A DNA stretch of 64,000 nucleotides from Saprospiraceae bacterium (GTDB lineage Bacteria; Bacteroidota; Bacteroidia; Chitinophagales; Saprospiraceae), in assembly GCA_020628095.1 (NCBI GenBank), contig JAHDFP010000008.1:62001-126000 (forward strand), written 5' to 3'. Position 1 is the first letter of the stretch. Each line of letters starts with the position of its first letter. The notes beneath the pieces are model-generated. The model saw only the letters and a program-made list of their open reading frames with translations, ran no database searches and had not been told where the DNA came from. The position numbers and the translations under genes are program-made. This document shows positions 9,197-18,512 of this stretch, piece by piece.

Positions 9197-9730
9197 GTGA
9201 AATACATATTTACATCGGAGAGATTAGGCTTCAGAGAATGGAGAGAACCTGACCTACAACCATTTTCAGAGATGAACGCTGACAAAAAAGTAATGGAGTA
9301 TTTCTCAAAGACCCTGACCAAAAGTGAATCCGACAACTTCGTCGAAAAGATAAAACTAATGTTCTCAGAATACGACTACGGACTCTACGCCGTGGACGAA
9401 CTAAGCACAAAAGAATTTATAGGTTTTATTGGATATTGGCATCCCTCGATAGAGTTGGACTTTTCGCCTTTTGTCGAAATTGGCTGGAGGATAAAGCCAG
9501 AAAAATGGAACAATGGTTATGCCACAGAAGGCGCTACCGCCTGTCTTGATTTTGGATTTGGCACATTAGGTTTTGAAGAAATATACTCTTTGACATCCAA
9601 AACAAATTTGAAATCTGAAAGGATAATGCAAAAAATAGGCATGCGTAAAATTGCTGAATTCGAGCACCCTCACATTGAATTAGGAAGTTCTCTTAAGACG
9701 CATGTTCTTTATAAAATAGAGAAAGGATAA
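9197..9730 (+). CDS. GNAT family N-acetyltransferase (RimJ/RimL type)
   Basis: A 177-residue GNAT enzyme. The N-terminus TSERLGFREWREPDL is typical of the RimJ/RimL subgroup. The acetyl-CoA-binding region is around WRIKPEKWNNGYATEG, where NNGYATEG takes the place of the usual RxxGxA loop, and the C-terminal sub-domain reads TSKTNLKSERIMQKIGM. It starts with GTG at 9197. The acceptor (protein alpha-amine or small molecule) is unknown. Confidence 0.88.
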   Translation: MKYIFTSERLGFREWREPDLQPFSEMNADKKVMEYFSKTLTKSESDNFVEKIKLMFSEYDYGLYAVDELSTKEFIGFIGYWHPSIELDFSPFVEIGWRIKPEKWNNGYATEGATACLDFGFGTLGFEEIYSLTSKTNLKSERIMQKIGMRKIAEFEHPHIELGSSLKTHVLYKIEKG

Positions 9731-9831
9731 TGTCCGTAGACTGATTATGACTGTCAGATTATTATATTTTACAAGTCAGCATTTTTCAACAAGCTCAAAA
9801 GAGAAAAAATTAAAACGGTGTACCAATCAAT

Positions 9832-10425
9832 TCAAAAAATAAAATTCAAATTCATCCCTATTCTTAGACCGCTTGTATGCTGATCTTTGTTCACTGTGGT
9901 GACCTCTTGCAACTCCATTCTGGTAATATCTTCTGTCAGAAAACTCCATCGAGGACCAATATAAAAATCCAGATATATCCGCGAACTAAGCTCCAGGTTT
10001 TTACCAACCATCAGACCATAGCCTACAAATTTCTTATGATGATCGACGATCACTGATTCTACGTCTGGCGTATAACTATGATTGACTTCCTCATGACCGA
10101 CATCTACGAATGCACTTGCAAAAAATGATTTGTTAGAGTAACCATTCCAATGATAGCGAATTTCGGGAGAGAACAATCTGATCCTATTAGAGGACTCCTC
10201 CGATCCAGCATTAATACGGAACATATTATACAGGCATACCACGCTGAGCTCATCACTTATCTGACGCTCCACGCCGAAACCTATCGTATATCCTATGGGC
10301 GATGGCAGGTACCTCCCCTTAAGCAGCCAGAAATATTCCAGATCCCCATTATCATTAGACTCACTGAACTGAGCAATAATACTACAACATGATAAAGTCA
10401 GAAATATTATAATTGTAAGTCTCAT
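9832..10425 (-). CDS. exported outer-membrane beta-barrel-like protein
   Basis: 197 residues from ATG 10425. Residues 1-20 form a Sec signal peptide ending near AQF. The rest alternates amphipathic strands and ends in NLNFIF with a C-terminal phenylalanine, as in outer-membrane barrels. An upstream ATG (10491) would add 22 residues before the signal and overlap the neighbouring AlkC-like gene, so I prefer 10425. No family is recognised with confidence. Confidence 0.65.
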   Translation of the reverse strand: MRLTIIIFLTLSCCSIIAQFSESNDNGDLEYFWLLKGRYLPSPIGYTIGFGVERQISDELSVVCLYNMFRINAGSEESSNRIRLFSPEIRYHWNGYSNKSFFASAFVDVGHEEVNHSYTPDVESVIVDHHKKFVGYGLMVGKNLELSSRIYLDFYIGPRWSFLTEDITRMELQEVTTVNKDQHTSGLRIGMNLNFIF

Positions 10426-10483
10426 AGTGAGTAGCTCTTGATTTAGCCAGTAAGATAAGAAGGATTTTAGAATGAGAGTTTGG

Positions 10484-11260
10484 TTAATCATCTATCACTT
10501 GCCTCGCCCACTTATCTTCTTTTTTGATAAGATTCCGTAGTGCGTGTTTGATAATCCATTGGCGAGGTTTGCTGATCTTGGGTTGGTTCCAGTTGTCTAT
10601 TATTTCTTTGCCGATATCGGGATTATCTTTGAGTATGTCATTAATACAATTGGCGACTGATTTTTGGACGTACTTAGAGTGGTCGTCTTTGAGATTATCG
10701 AGGATAGGAATAATGGGTGTAGGATCTTGGATGAATATGTCTAATTTCTTTGCCCAGGGCAATCTGGGTCTCACGCCTTCGCTGGATAAGCGACGGACGT
10801 GCTTGTTCTTATTTTTGGACCAGCGTTTCATTTGTGCCAGTGTCTTATTCGTGTATTGCTCCAGATAAGGTCTGATGGTGTATTCGCCCGTGTTACGCTT
10901 GGTGATTTCCTCTATGGCGCACATAGAGGCGTCATAATCATCCAGTCCGTATTTTTCCACATACTTCGCGACGGGCATCACCCAATAGTATTCCTTAAAC
11001 ATCCCCGTCTCTTCTTCGTTCTCTGGACCAAGCACTGCTAATAAAAATTCTCTGTCCAAAAACAGCGATTTTCCTACTGCCTCATATACCCTATCCGCGA
11101 TGACCTCTACCCTATCTTTTAGTTCGAGATCTGCTAATTGAGCGTCTATCTTCTTGGTAAAGGTTGAATAGTTGTAGTCAGAACTGTAAGACTTCATCTT
11201 ATCAGCGAGCAGTTTCACCACTTCCTTATCAAACCATAATTTCAGGGGTTTATATGCCAT
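10484..11260 (-). CDS. DNA alkylation repair protein, AlkC-like HEAT-repeat family
   Basis: 258 residues, all alpha-helical HEAT-like repeats. The segment HVRRLSSEGVRPRLPW near residue 155 is characteristic of the AlkC branch of the AlkD-like DNA glycosylase superfamily, which removes N-alkylated purines such as 3-methyladenine. Length is normal. It lies alone upstream of the barrel-like gene. Repair function follows from the family; the exact lesion range is inference. Confidence 0.85.
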   Translation of the reverse strand: MAYKPLKLWFDKEVVKLLADKMKSYSSDYNYSTFTKKIDAQLADLELKDRVEVIADRVYEAVGKSLFLDREFLLAVLGPENEEETGMFKEYYWVMPVAKYVEKYGLDDYDASMCAIEEITKRNTGEYTIRPYLEQYTNKTLAQMKRWSKNKNKHVRRLSSEGVRPRLPWAKKLDIFIQDPTPIIPILDNLKDDHSKYVQKSVANCINDILKDNPDIGKEIIDNWNQPKISKPRQWIIKHALRNLIKKEDKWARQVIDD

Positions 11261-11332
11261 GAGCGTACATTGATATCTAATATCAAAACTACAAAATCAT
11301 AACTGACTTACATTCTGCATATTTGATGGAAC

Positions 11333-11373
11333 ATATAAAAAAAGAGGCGCAATTCTCAGGAATACGCCTCTTT
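11333..11373 (-). terminator. intrinsic terminator (minus strand)
   Basis: On the minus strand a perfect 9-bp stem AAAGAGGCG / CGCCTCTTT (11365-11373 with 11341-11349) with a 15-base loop runs straight into a T-tract. It lies about 250 bases after the minus-strand gene 11620-12291 and is its likely terminator. Confidence 0.8.
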
Positions 11374-11619
11374 ACTATAGCAATGTTATGTTACTCTCAT
11401 TTATATATTATAGTCACAGTAGATTATCACCATAAGTTATCCATAATATGAAATTGATCTAAACGGAAACATGTCTGCCTATGGTAGATCAGTAAAGAGT
11501 TTGGGGCGAAACTTTTTCTTTTCAAGCATTACTTGAGATACGAAATACCTCTAACGTATCGTAAGAATGAGTTGATAGTTTGTCAACAGCCTCTATTCTT
11601 AGTCTCAGTCGACTACTAT

Positions 11620-12291
11620 TTATCCAATCATTGGTATGTTGGAAAATACTTTAATGAACAGTTCCCAAATAGCCTTCCCTGTATTTGTGTCAACTCCTAA
11701 GTTCAAAACAAGACCAATCACTGTTGATATAGCTATTCCTTTCCAATCTGTTTTATTTGTTCTATCAATGGCTTCTTCTAAATATCTAAATCTATTTTCT
11801 ATTATTTCAATTTGATTTTCACTTAAATTGAAGTTATTTATTATTACCAATTTTGCCTCGTTTAATCCAAGTTTAATTTGTATAATTTCTTCTTTGCTAA
11901 ATGGCGAGTTATCATTGAAATCAATCTTCTCTATAGTTTTTGTTTCTACTAACTGACTACTTTGATTCCACATGTCTATTTCATTTAATTCATCTATATA
12001 TCCTTTTAAATGGTTATTTACCCAGTTGGTGAAATTCTTTTTTATTTCCTCGAAATTAGCATACCGGTCACGAGGAAATGCTACAGTTGGATTACCAGGT
12101 GCAAATGTTGTGTAAATAGATTCTAAATTATCATAACAATGTTTCGAAGCACCAATTGAATATTTGAATCCAGTCTCAATATGGGTGATTATGAATTTAC
12201 CTAAGTCCTCAATCTTATCGAAAGCATTATGTTTTAATCCAAGTTCGCTTATTAGTAAAAACATTTGATTCTTATATTTCTTTAGTACCAT
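11620..12291 (-). CDS. hypothetical protein with C-terminal membrane helix
   Basis: 223 residues. The first 150 are mostly helical and charged. A C-terminal helix near residues 190-220 follows TDWKGIAIST and is hydrophobic enough for membrane association. There is no signal peptide. Base composition is AT-rich like its neighbour 12464-12898. A soluble sensor plus C-terminal membrane segment is a layout seen in some abortive-infection effectors, but no family could be named. A clear terminator follows at about 11333-11373. Confidence 0.6.
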   Translation of the reverse strand: MVLKKYKNQMFLLISELGLKHNAFDKIEDLGKFIITHIETGFKYSIGASKHCYDNLESIYTTFAPGNPTVAFPRDRYANFEEIKKNFTNWVNNHLKGYIDELNEIDMWNQSSQLVETKTIEKIDFNDNSPFSKEEIIQIKLGLNEAKLVIINNFNLSENQIEIIENRFRYLEEAIDRTNKTDWKGIAISTVIGLVLNLGVDTNTGKAIWELFIKVFSNIPMIG

Positions 12292-12463
12292 TGATTTTAA
12301 GTGATTGTTTATTTAAATATACTTTTTTCATACAGACCAGTGCATGAGCAAAAGTTGATATCAAATTATTTTTATCCCAGATTAAGACAAACGGTATCTC
12401 ATATGCGGCGTGACCAGTTTTTGCTGGGCATGACCGTCATATATAATTGCTATGTGTAGTGAT

Positions 12464-12898
12464 TCATTTTTTGTTAAATAAGAAGCTACCAAGAATTCCA
12501 GCCAATATCAAAACATACATATTTATTTCATTTTGATGTCCATAAAGAAACGCAGATAAAGTTAATGTCGTTGTTGAAGCTAAAATAAAAGTCCCAGTTA
12601 ATTGATAATAATTTGTTTTAGCAGCCCTATCTGAGAGATGATGTTTTTTAATTGCTACAACTCTTTTTTTATCAATAATATCGTTGGATTCTGACTCATT
12701 AATCAGATTTTTAATAATATTCTCTTTGTAAAAATTTGAAATTTCTTCTATTTCAACAATTGCATCTTCTTTAAAGTAATAAACCTTGCCTAAATATTCT
12801 ATTTTGATAAGATTATGCTCTTCAAAAACAAAATTATAGTTCAAAGTTTTAAAAATACTTTTTGATTTAAAATTTAAAGTATTGTGATTTGTTTTCAT
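12464..12898 (-). CDS. hypothetical small membrane protein
   Basis: 144 residues: a polar N-terminal half with beta character (NFVFEEHNLIKIEYLGKVYY), a basic linker (KKRVVAIKKHH), then two transmembrane helices (about 99-118 and 124-141) ending in NKK. No recognised family. Very AT-rich. It may be an accessory gene travelling with 11620-12291. Confidence 0.6.
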   Translation of the reverse strand: MKTNHNTLNFKSKSIFKTLNYNFVFEEHNLIKIEYLGKVYYFKEDAIVEIEEISNFYKENIIKNLINESESNDIIDKKRVVAIKKHHLSDRAAKTNYYQLTGTFILASTTTLTLSAFLYGHQNEINMYVLILAGILGSFLFNKK

Positions 12899-13207
12899 AA
12901 CAAATATTTTAAATCTGACATATGATTGCTCACCCTAATTTATTTGATTAAGTTTTTAATACTGTTAAATGGAATCAGTAAAATTGATTCCATTTAAACA
13001 TTAGACTTTTAAATGGTTTTTATCAGACTTCTATTAAAACTAAAACAAGAAATGTGCTATTAAATTTAATTTATAGCACATTTATAATTGTTCAATTAAT
13101 ATTCTTTTTGAACATTTTAATCGATGAATATTATGTATAAGTTGCAAATATTCTAAAAGCATGAAATATATTAAATGTTTCTACTCATATTAAATATACG
13201 AATAATT
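12899..13207. other. AT-rich spacer with two perfect hairpins
   Basis: No gene is visible. It contains a 13-bp perfect stem TTAAATGGAATCA / TGATTCCATTTAA (12965-12977 with 12985-12997, 7-base loop) and an 11-bp perfect stem AAATGTGCTAT / ATAGCACATTT (13050-13060 with 13073-13083, 12-base loop). Neither has a long T-tract; they may end transcription from the DUF4145 side weakly or mark a structured RNA. Confidence 0.5.
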
Positions 13208-13558
13208 AGTCACTTAATAAACGGTAAAGATCTTGATATAGTTTGATTTCACCTTTTTCAATAGATTATTCTTCATAGTTTAACCGTAATAATGGATGAT
13301 GGGCAATTCCAATAATAAAATTAAGGTTTCCTTTTTGCGATTTTGAGATTATAATTCTATAATGAACAATTATCATTTGTTTTATCCAGAATTAATTTTG
13401 TTTACAATTATGAATGATATATCGTTTGACATCATGATTGCCTGGTAAACATAATAATACGGTTATTTCTTTCACATGTAGATAATTCTTACTATGTCTT
13501 CATTACACATAACGGATGGGCGATATGGAGCGGACGACTATTAGGGAGTCTGATCTCA
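13208..13558 (-). pseudogene. decayed calcineurin-like metallophosphoesterase
   Basis: One minus-strand frame, broken by several stop codons, keeps family landmarks in the right order: a strand DSLIVV where the GD motif is expected, then VLLCLPGNHDV about 30 codons later (the GNHD metal-binding motif), then FIIGIAHHPLL (the metal-binding histidine motif near the C-terminus), then a short charged tail ending at 13208. The N-terminal DxH part is absent and the distance between motifs is shorter than in intact enzymes. Therefore this is a truncated, dead copy lying directly behind the DUF4145 gene. Confidence 0.5.
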
Positions 13559-14328
13559 TCATCGTTTATTATCCACTTTTTTCTTTTCTATAATGTTTTG
13601 CGCTTTTTCATAAATTTTTTTTCTGGATTTGACATAGAGATTATTTAATATTTCTTCTAAATTTTCTAATGCACTGAGAATATCATCTTTATTTACGTTT
13701 CCTTTATGACTGCCTTCATTACCAATGTACTTGTTGGCAAGCATGAGAGTTGAAATGAATTTATTTTTGTTCTTAAAGTGAACGATTCGATCATGTAAGT
13801 TTCTAAAAATTATTTTTTTGGTTTTCGTTGAGTTGTATCTGAATTTGGCAGCCTTCACATCATCAAGTATCAGTTCGATTGCGGTCCTAATTTTGTTTGC
13901 ACTTGCATTGAAATCAAAAAAGTAATGGTGAAAAGCCAAATCAATTTCATTTACAATTTCTTTCGGAATTTCTTTGTGAAGTTTGAAATACCTCAGGTTT
14001 GGATGAAAGTAATTTGGCTTGTATATATGAAAATTGTATTCAAAGTATTCACCTTGATAATCTTGTCCAGAATGCTCAATGTCTTTATCTACCATTCCTG
14101 CTGTATTCACAAGATTTAAACAATTGGATTTTTTACATCTTAATATGCCAATGAAATTATATTCAATTCCAAATGGATAATTCATCTTGTCCATCTCTTC
14201 ACCACTTGGATTAATAAATTCATCATACTTGAATATTTCTAATTCACCACTTTGGCACTTTGGCAAGTTGCTCGTAAATCGTTTTTCGATTTAACACTTA
14301 ATTCTGTCCAAAGTCTGTCTTTATTCAT
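13559..14328 (-). pseudogene. DUF4145 protein gene with one-base frameshift
   Basis: The long frame (13559-14266) encodes the DUF4145 domain: zinc-ribbon cysteines, then a helical domain with ASANKIRTAIELILDD and ANKYIGNEGSH. That frame has no good start, only TTG 14266. A second frame starts at ATG 14328 and gives MNKDRLWTELSVKSKNDLRA followed by TC, and it runs into the first Cys of the expected CPKC motif. Adding one C in the run at about 14261-14264 joins both frames to give CPKCQSGEL. So the gene appears to have lost one base. DUF4145 domains occur in defence and restriction contexts. The product may be dead, or the base may be a sequencing error. Confidence 0.65.
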
Positions 14329-14358
14329 TTGTGTTTAGTTCAATTGCGCCTAACTACC

Positions 14359-14580
14359 CTATAACAGGACATCTACTCCCAATATTTCCCTTTTACATAT
14401 TCCACAAGAATATAAAGTTGACATATTGATAACAAGAAGTGTCCTTTTTATATTATCACACCAGCCATCTACTGGAATAACAGATTTCCCTATTTCTTCT
14501 TTAATATAGCGTGTATATCTTAGATTACTGTTTTTTCTATTAATTGCCTTCTCGCATCCATACTCTACATTAGTGTTCAT
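14359..14580 (-). CDS. possible 73-residue protein
   Basis: ATG-started frame of 73 residues with balanced composition and a CGIC pair near the C-terminus. It lies in its own spacer with no overlap, preceded on the minus strand by GAGGGTAACC. No family resemblance; kept as a low-confidence candidate. Confidence 0.3.
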   Translation of the reverse strand: MNTNVEYGCEKAINRKNSNLRYTRYIKEEIGKSVIPVDGWCDNIKRTLLVINMSTLYSCGICKREILGVDVLL

Positions 14581-14617
14581 AAGACGAATAAGGTTACCCT
14601 CATTTACAAATTATTTA

Positions 14618-14959
14618 TTATACCACACTCTCCCTATCACCATGCGCATGTGGCTGAGAGATAACGAGAAACTCTAAGTCCTCCGCCGTATGATTTCTAA
14701 TATGATGAATGGTCCGAGGAGGAATGTGTACACCCTCATTAGCAGCGACGATAACTTCCTCTCCATCTACCAGAAAAGTGGCGCACCCCTTTAATATGTA
14801 AAAGAATTGTTGGCTCTTGAGATGTTTGTGTTTTTGTTCTTGGCTACCAGGGGGCATCAGTTCTCGGATAACACTGAGGTCAGGGTTATTGACTAAATGC
14901 CATGCCGTACATCCTTTGCCCCACTTATAGGACGCACAGTTGCCCAAGGCTATTTTCAT
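14618..14959 (-). CDS. cupin-domain protein
   Basis: 113 residues forming one cupin barrel. Metal-ligand motifs are visible: the KHKHLKSQQFFYIL region supplies the first histidines and the glutamine/glutamate position, and PPRTIHHIRN the last. It overlaps the nitrilase-type gene by ATGA (start 14959), so the two are coupled. Small cupins of this type often bind a metal and act as isomerases or sensors; the substrate is unknown. Confidence 0.85.
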   Translation of the reverse strand: MKIALGNCASYKWGKGCTAWHLVNNPDLSVIRELMPPGSQEQKHKHLKSQQFFYILKGCATFLVDGEEVIVAANEGVHIPPRTIHHIRNHTAEDLEFLVISQPHAHGDRESVV

Positions 14960-15693
14960 AACTCACATTTTTGTCCGACCCAATCATCGTTAATACGTTC
15001 CATGACAACAAGCCCCTCCTGCTCTCTACCTAACGCTGCTATACAGACGCCCTTCCTATTCCAAAAAGCACTACGACCACCAGCTATCATTCGTCCGACT
15101 TGTCCGACATAATTAGACATCAATACGGCGAAAGAATAGGTCTCAGCATACTTCTTTAGCGAAGCGTGTCCGTTATCTATTTCTTGCTCAGAAAAAAGAA
15201 TACTGGGTATATAGAGCGTGCAATCACACTTCTTGGCCAATTTAGGATGGTTCGGTTCGTCTATGTCCGCACAGATGGCTAACTGTATGATCTCACCGTG
15301 TAATGAGACCACAGGGTTATGATCGAAGCAACTTGTATAATACGCCTGTTCTGTATGGTGGACATATCTCTTAGTATATATCTTGGCTTCACCATTGGGC
15401 ATAATTATGTAAGATCCGATGTACAAGATGTCATCCATATATATCGGCGCACCCGCTATAATGATCATTGTACGCTCTTGAGCCTTTTGACTTAGCTTAG
15501 TTATGACTTCTTCGTCCCGACCTATCGCCAGCGTGCGCCCTTCTTCCAAACAATATCCCGTCAAAGACATCTCAGGAAAGACAATTAGTTCTGCTTCCTT
15601 CTGTGCAGCGACATCGATGCAATGGAGATGCTTTTCCAGATTATAATTTACATCTCCCACTTTGGTTGTGATCTGGGCAGAACTGATTATCAT
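14956..15693 (-). CDS. carbon-nitrogen hydrolase (nitrilase superfamily)
   Basis: 245 residues with the Glu-Lys-Cys catalytic set: Glu in FPEMSLTGY (about residue 41), Lys in YTKRYVHH (about 106) and Cys in AICADI (about 139). Such enzymes hydrolyse amides or nitriles. It precedes and overlaps the cupin gene and follows a TPR lipoprotein by one base, suggesting one operon. Substrate unknown; cytosolic. Confidence 0.9.
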   Translation of the reverse strand: MIISSAQITTKVGDVNYNLEKHLHCIDVAAQKEAELIVFPEMSLTGYCLEEGRTLAIGRDEEVITKLSQKAQERTMIIIAGAPIYMDDILYIGSYIIMPNGEAKIYTKRYVHHTEQAYYTSCFDHNPVVSLHGEIIQLAICADIDEPNHPKLAKKCDCTLYIPSILFSEQEIDNGHASLKKYAETYSFAVLMSNYVGQVGRMIAGGRSAFWNRKGVCIAALGREQEGLVVMERINDDWVGQKCEL

Positions 15694-15694
15694 A

Positions 15695-16435
15695 TTATAA
15701 ATTTTCGATTAGCTCATCAAATTTTTCTTTGACGTACTTATTTACTTCTTTCTGACTTTCTATGGTTTGGTTTTCCTTGATGAGTTTCTGGACCATATCT
15801 TTGTTTCCAACGGCATCGTATAATTTGACCCCCAAAATATTCTGCGCATATATCCGTCCCGTATCTTTCCGCGTCACCCAAAAGTCTTTTGACTTATCAT
15901 ATAGGCGCAGACCTTCATTATAATTTTTACTTTGGTAATGGACATCCGCCATATTGAATTCCGATACGGCCACCCCTTGCTCAAAACCCATCTGCTTGTA
16001 CATTCCTATTGCCGTATTTATACTCAGCTCCGCATCTTCGTATTGCGCATTTCTACCCTTGAGCAATCCGATATACTTGTAAAGGTTAGCCATCTGCATC
16101 GTATCATTTTCTTCCGTCCAGGTAGCCAATGACTTATGAGAATATATCATGGCAGAATCTATATCGCCCTTATGCTCATCATATAGATTGGCAATATTAA
16201 GATAGGTCAATGCTGTCTTTTTCCCGTTCTGGGCTTCTCTATACTGCTCAGCCACCTTTTTGAATATCGGAATAGCTAACACTGGCGATTTCTGATAGGC
16301 TTCGAAACCTTGCTTTTCTAATTCTGCCACAGGGACAGCATTATCCCTTATTGTGGTCGCGGCTTCTTTCTGGTTATCGGACTTACAAGAAGCACATAAA
16401 TACATCAACAAAATAAGGAGGCATCTGATATTCAT
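15695..16435 (-). CDS. TPR lipoprotein
   Basis: 246 residues with a lipoprotein signal (YLCASC, cysteine near residue 17), followed by four to five tetratricopeptide units. Probably periplasmic and membrane-anchored. It lies one base before the nitrilase-type gene. Bacteroidota use such proteins as scaffolds; no partner can be assigned. Confidence 0.8.
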   Translation of the reverse strand: MNIRCLLILLMYLCASCKSDNQKEAATTIRDNAVPVAELEKQGFEAYQKSPVLAIPIFKKVAEQYREAQNGKKTALTYLNIANLYDEHKGDIDSAMIYSHKSLATWTEENDTMQMANLYKYIGLLKGRNAQYEDAELSINTAIGMYKQMGFEQGVAVSEFNMADVHYQSKNYNEGLRLYDKSKDFWVTRKDTGRIYAQNILGVKLYDAVGNKDMVQKLIKENQTIESQKEVNKYVKEKFDELIENL

Positions 16436-16546
16436 CTGAAATTGATTAATGATAAAAATCTATCTATACCTAAATATACAAGATCATTATCTTAATCAAG
16501 CCAATCCCTTTTTCTTGGTCACTGATTATTCAGACTTCGAGAGTCG

Positions 16547-17329
16547 TCACTTGACCAACTCCACCATATCACTATAAACGGATTCCAAATCTATCTCCGT
16601 CGCACATAGTGTATCATAATCCATTCCCTTCTCCTCAAAAAGATATTGTACGACCAATGCATATTTGTAATAAGATAAGATCTGCTTAGTTCCGTCTTCC
16701 AGATCAAAAACGGGTAAACCCTGATGCTTCTCTTTTTCTTTGACCAAGTAGTTTTTTACTTTACTACTGAGCAAGCCATCATCACGGAACTGTCGAGCTA
16801 CATACTCCGCATGCCCCTCCAGCTTCCAATTTATTCCACTAAGAGTACTTCTAAAAATATAACCCGCATTCCTATTGTATTGCAAATTATGGGTAAACTC
16901 ATGAGCTATTAACCAGGTCAAATCAAAACGTCTCAACTCATCATTATTAATATCCCATCGCGCCTCTATCAGATTATCCGCAAATCGGACCGTACCATTT
17001 TTGAGCACAGTGATGTCATTATAAGAATAGCCAAGTGCCCATTTCATCAGCGGATGTAAATTGATAAATCGCTGATCATCGTTCATGCACAATTGGATAC
17101 TAATGTCCTTATCAAAAATCTGAGCATCTTTTATTATCCTTACCGCATCCCCTATCACTCTCTCTGCCTCCTTGTCTAAGGGCTCGTTATGATACACCGT
17201 CACGATACCATAGTTAGTCTCATGGTCATAGTGCCAACTCGGATTGAGCATTATTATCGTCCATAATAATATTCCTACCACGATCAGGACGAGACCATAG
17301 AATATTGTTTTAAAAAAATTTCTTAGCAT
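16547..17329 (-). CDS. membrane-anchored zinc metallopeptidase, HEFTH type
   Basis: 260 residues. An N-terminal transmembrane helix (about 8-28) anchors a domain facing the periplasm. The gluzincin-like motif HEFTH lies at residues 143-147 and a downstream glutamate candidate in WKLEGHAEY (171-176). The overall layout matches peptidase-MA-like domains. A paralogue with the same plan (HEMIH and WKLEGYPEY) lies at 58457-59227, on the other side of the phage-like module. Substrate unknown. Confidence 0.75.
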   Translation of the reverse strand: MLRNFFKTIFYGLVLIVVGILLWTIIMLNPSWHYDHETNYGIVTVYHNEPLDKEAERVIGDAVRIIKDAQIFDKDISIQLCMNDDQRFINLHPLMKWALGYSYNDITVLKNGTVRFADNLIEARWDINNDELRRFDLTWLIAHEFTHNLQYNRNAGYIFRSTLSGINWKLEGHAEYVARQFRDDGLLSSKVKNYLVKEKEKHQGLPVFDLEDGTKQILSYYKYALVVQYLFEEKGMDYDTLCATEIDLESVYSDMVELVK

Positions 17330-17453
17330 GAGATAAGCAATTACTTAAGCCGCCATTAAGTTATAATAATTGCTTCTGCTTTTGGCAAGGATGTGTCGAG
17401 TGAAAATGGGGTTTTATCTAAATGAGAGTGTACAAATTAAAACAGCCCTGTAA

Positions 17454-18443
17454 TCAGATCTTCTCGAGTAATCGTTCAGTAACTTTTTTAATTTCATCCT
17501 TGCAATTATGGATAGCATTTTCGGCCAGTAATTGCAACACGCGTATGTTCTTTATACTTGTATTATCCAATTCATCATTTCCCTCTTTTAGTTCTACCTG
17601 TAATCTATAATAATGATCTCTACCCTTAAGGATTCTTGACAGTTGATAATCCACCGTATCACTTACTCCATCAAATACGCAATTCAAAATAGGTCTAGCC
17701 CATCTAACAACACCCCAATTTTTTATTTCATCGTGATAATATCGCTTGGTAAATCGTCCCGTACCTAAAGAGAGTAACATAATATCCCTATCTTCTTTTC
17801 CGTACATGGTCTTTGCATCTATGTATGCACATAGCGCAGGGTTATTAGCATATATACCTCCATCTATAAAGCTCAGGTAATCATTATCGTCTCTGAACGG
17901 TACTTTATGCGGCTCAAAGTATGTGGGCGACGACGCCGTTGCCAATGCAACATCTCTCAATGCAAAATCATAATCGTCATTACCAGATATCTTTGCATTT
18001 TTACTTTTGAATAACCAAGGTATACGCCGCTCTGTCTCATAGGATGGAATAATCACATCAGTCATTACATTTTTAAGCCTTTGCTCTCCAAAAAAATCGT
18101 CTATTACTTTCCTTAGTTTGAAGTTGGGATATTTCTCTCCTCTCAAGCTATCTAAAGATCTAAAACTATGGCCTACAGATCTGCTAAAAATGTCCTTCCC
18201 TTTTGTTCTATAAAAGTCTACTAAATCACTTGCCGAATATTTGGGATTTCCATTTTCATCTTTCATAGATAACCCCAGAGCAATGAGTCCACCTGTAGAT
18301 GTTCCAGCAATAAGATCAAACAATTCACATATTGGTTTACCGCTTAGCTCCTCGATTTTCTTCAATACCAAGGCTGGGATTATACCGCGTATTCCACCTC
18401 CATCTATAGAAAGTATATTAAAGGGTTTTTCTCTTTTCTCCAT
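17454..18443 (-). CDS. patatin-like phospholipase
   Basis: 329 residues. The anion hole DGGGIRG is at 14-20, the nucleophile elbow GTSTGG has Ser48, and the catalytic aspartate is in DGGIYANNP (Asp193). It resembles the plant-type patatin subgroup that also includes CBASS effectors such as CapV. No cyclase gene is adjacent, so a CBASS role is not supported here. No signal peptide. GGGTAACACTT occurs 41 bases upstream of the start, as it does before the 555-residue gene at 59336. Confidence 0.88.
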   Translation of the reverse strand: MEKREKPFNILSIDGGGIRGIIPALVLKKIEELSGKPICELFDLIAGTSTGGLIALGLSMKDENGNPKYSASDLVDFYRTKGKDIFSRSVGHSFRSLDSLRGEKYPNFKLRKVIDDFFGEQRLKNVMTDVIIPSYETERRIPWLFKSKNAKISGNDDYDFALRDVALATASSPTYFEPHKVPFRDDNDYLSFIDGGIYANNPALCAYIDAKTMYGKEDRDIMLLSLGTGRFTKRYYHDEIKNWGVVRWARPILNCVFDGVSDTVDYQLSRILKGRDHYYRLQVELKEGNDELDNTSIKNIRVLQLLAENAIHNCKDEIKKVTERLLEKI

Positions 18444-18512
18444 AATGTATTACTTGTATAATACATAGAGGTAAGATTTATGAAAGTGTTACCCTCTAAC
18501 AAAAAACACCGA

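Noticed and set aside
15733-15743. CGTACTTATT inside the TPR lipoprotein gene
   Set aside because: One base differs from the motif, there is no TANNTTTG at the expected distance, and it lies within coding sequence.
17454-18443. CBASS system with patatin effector
   Set aside because: No CD-NTase, ubiquitin-like or nuclease partner gene lies nearby. The patatin alone is not evidence of CBASS.
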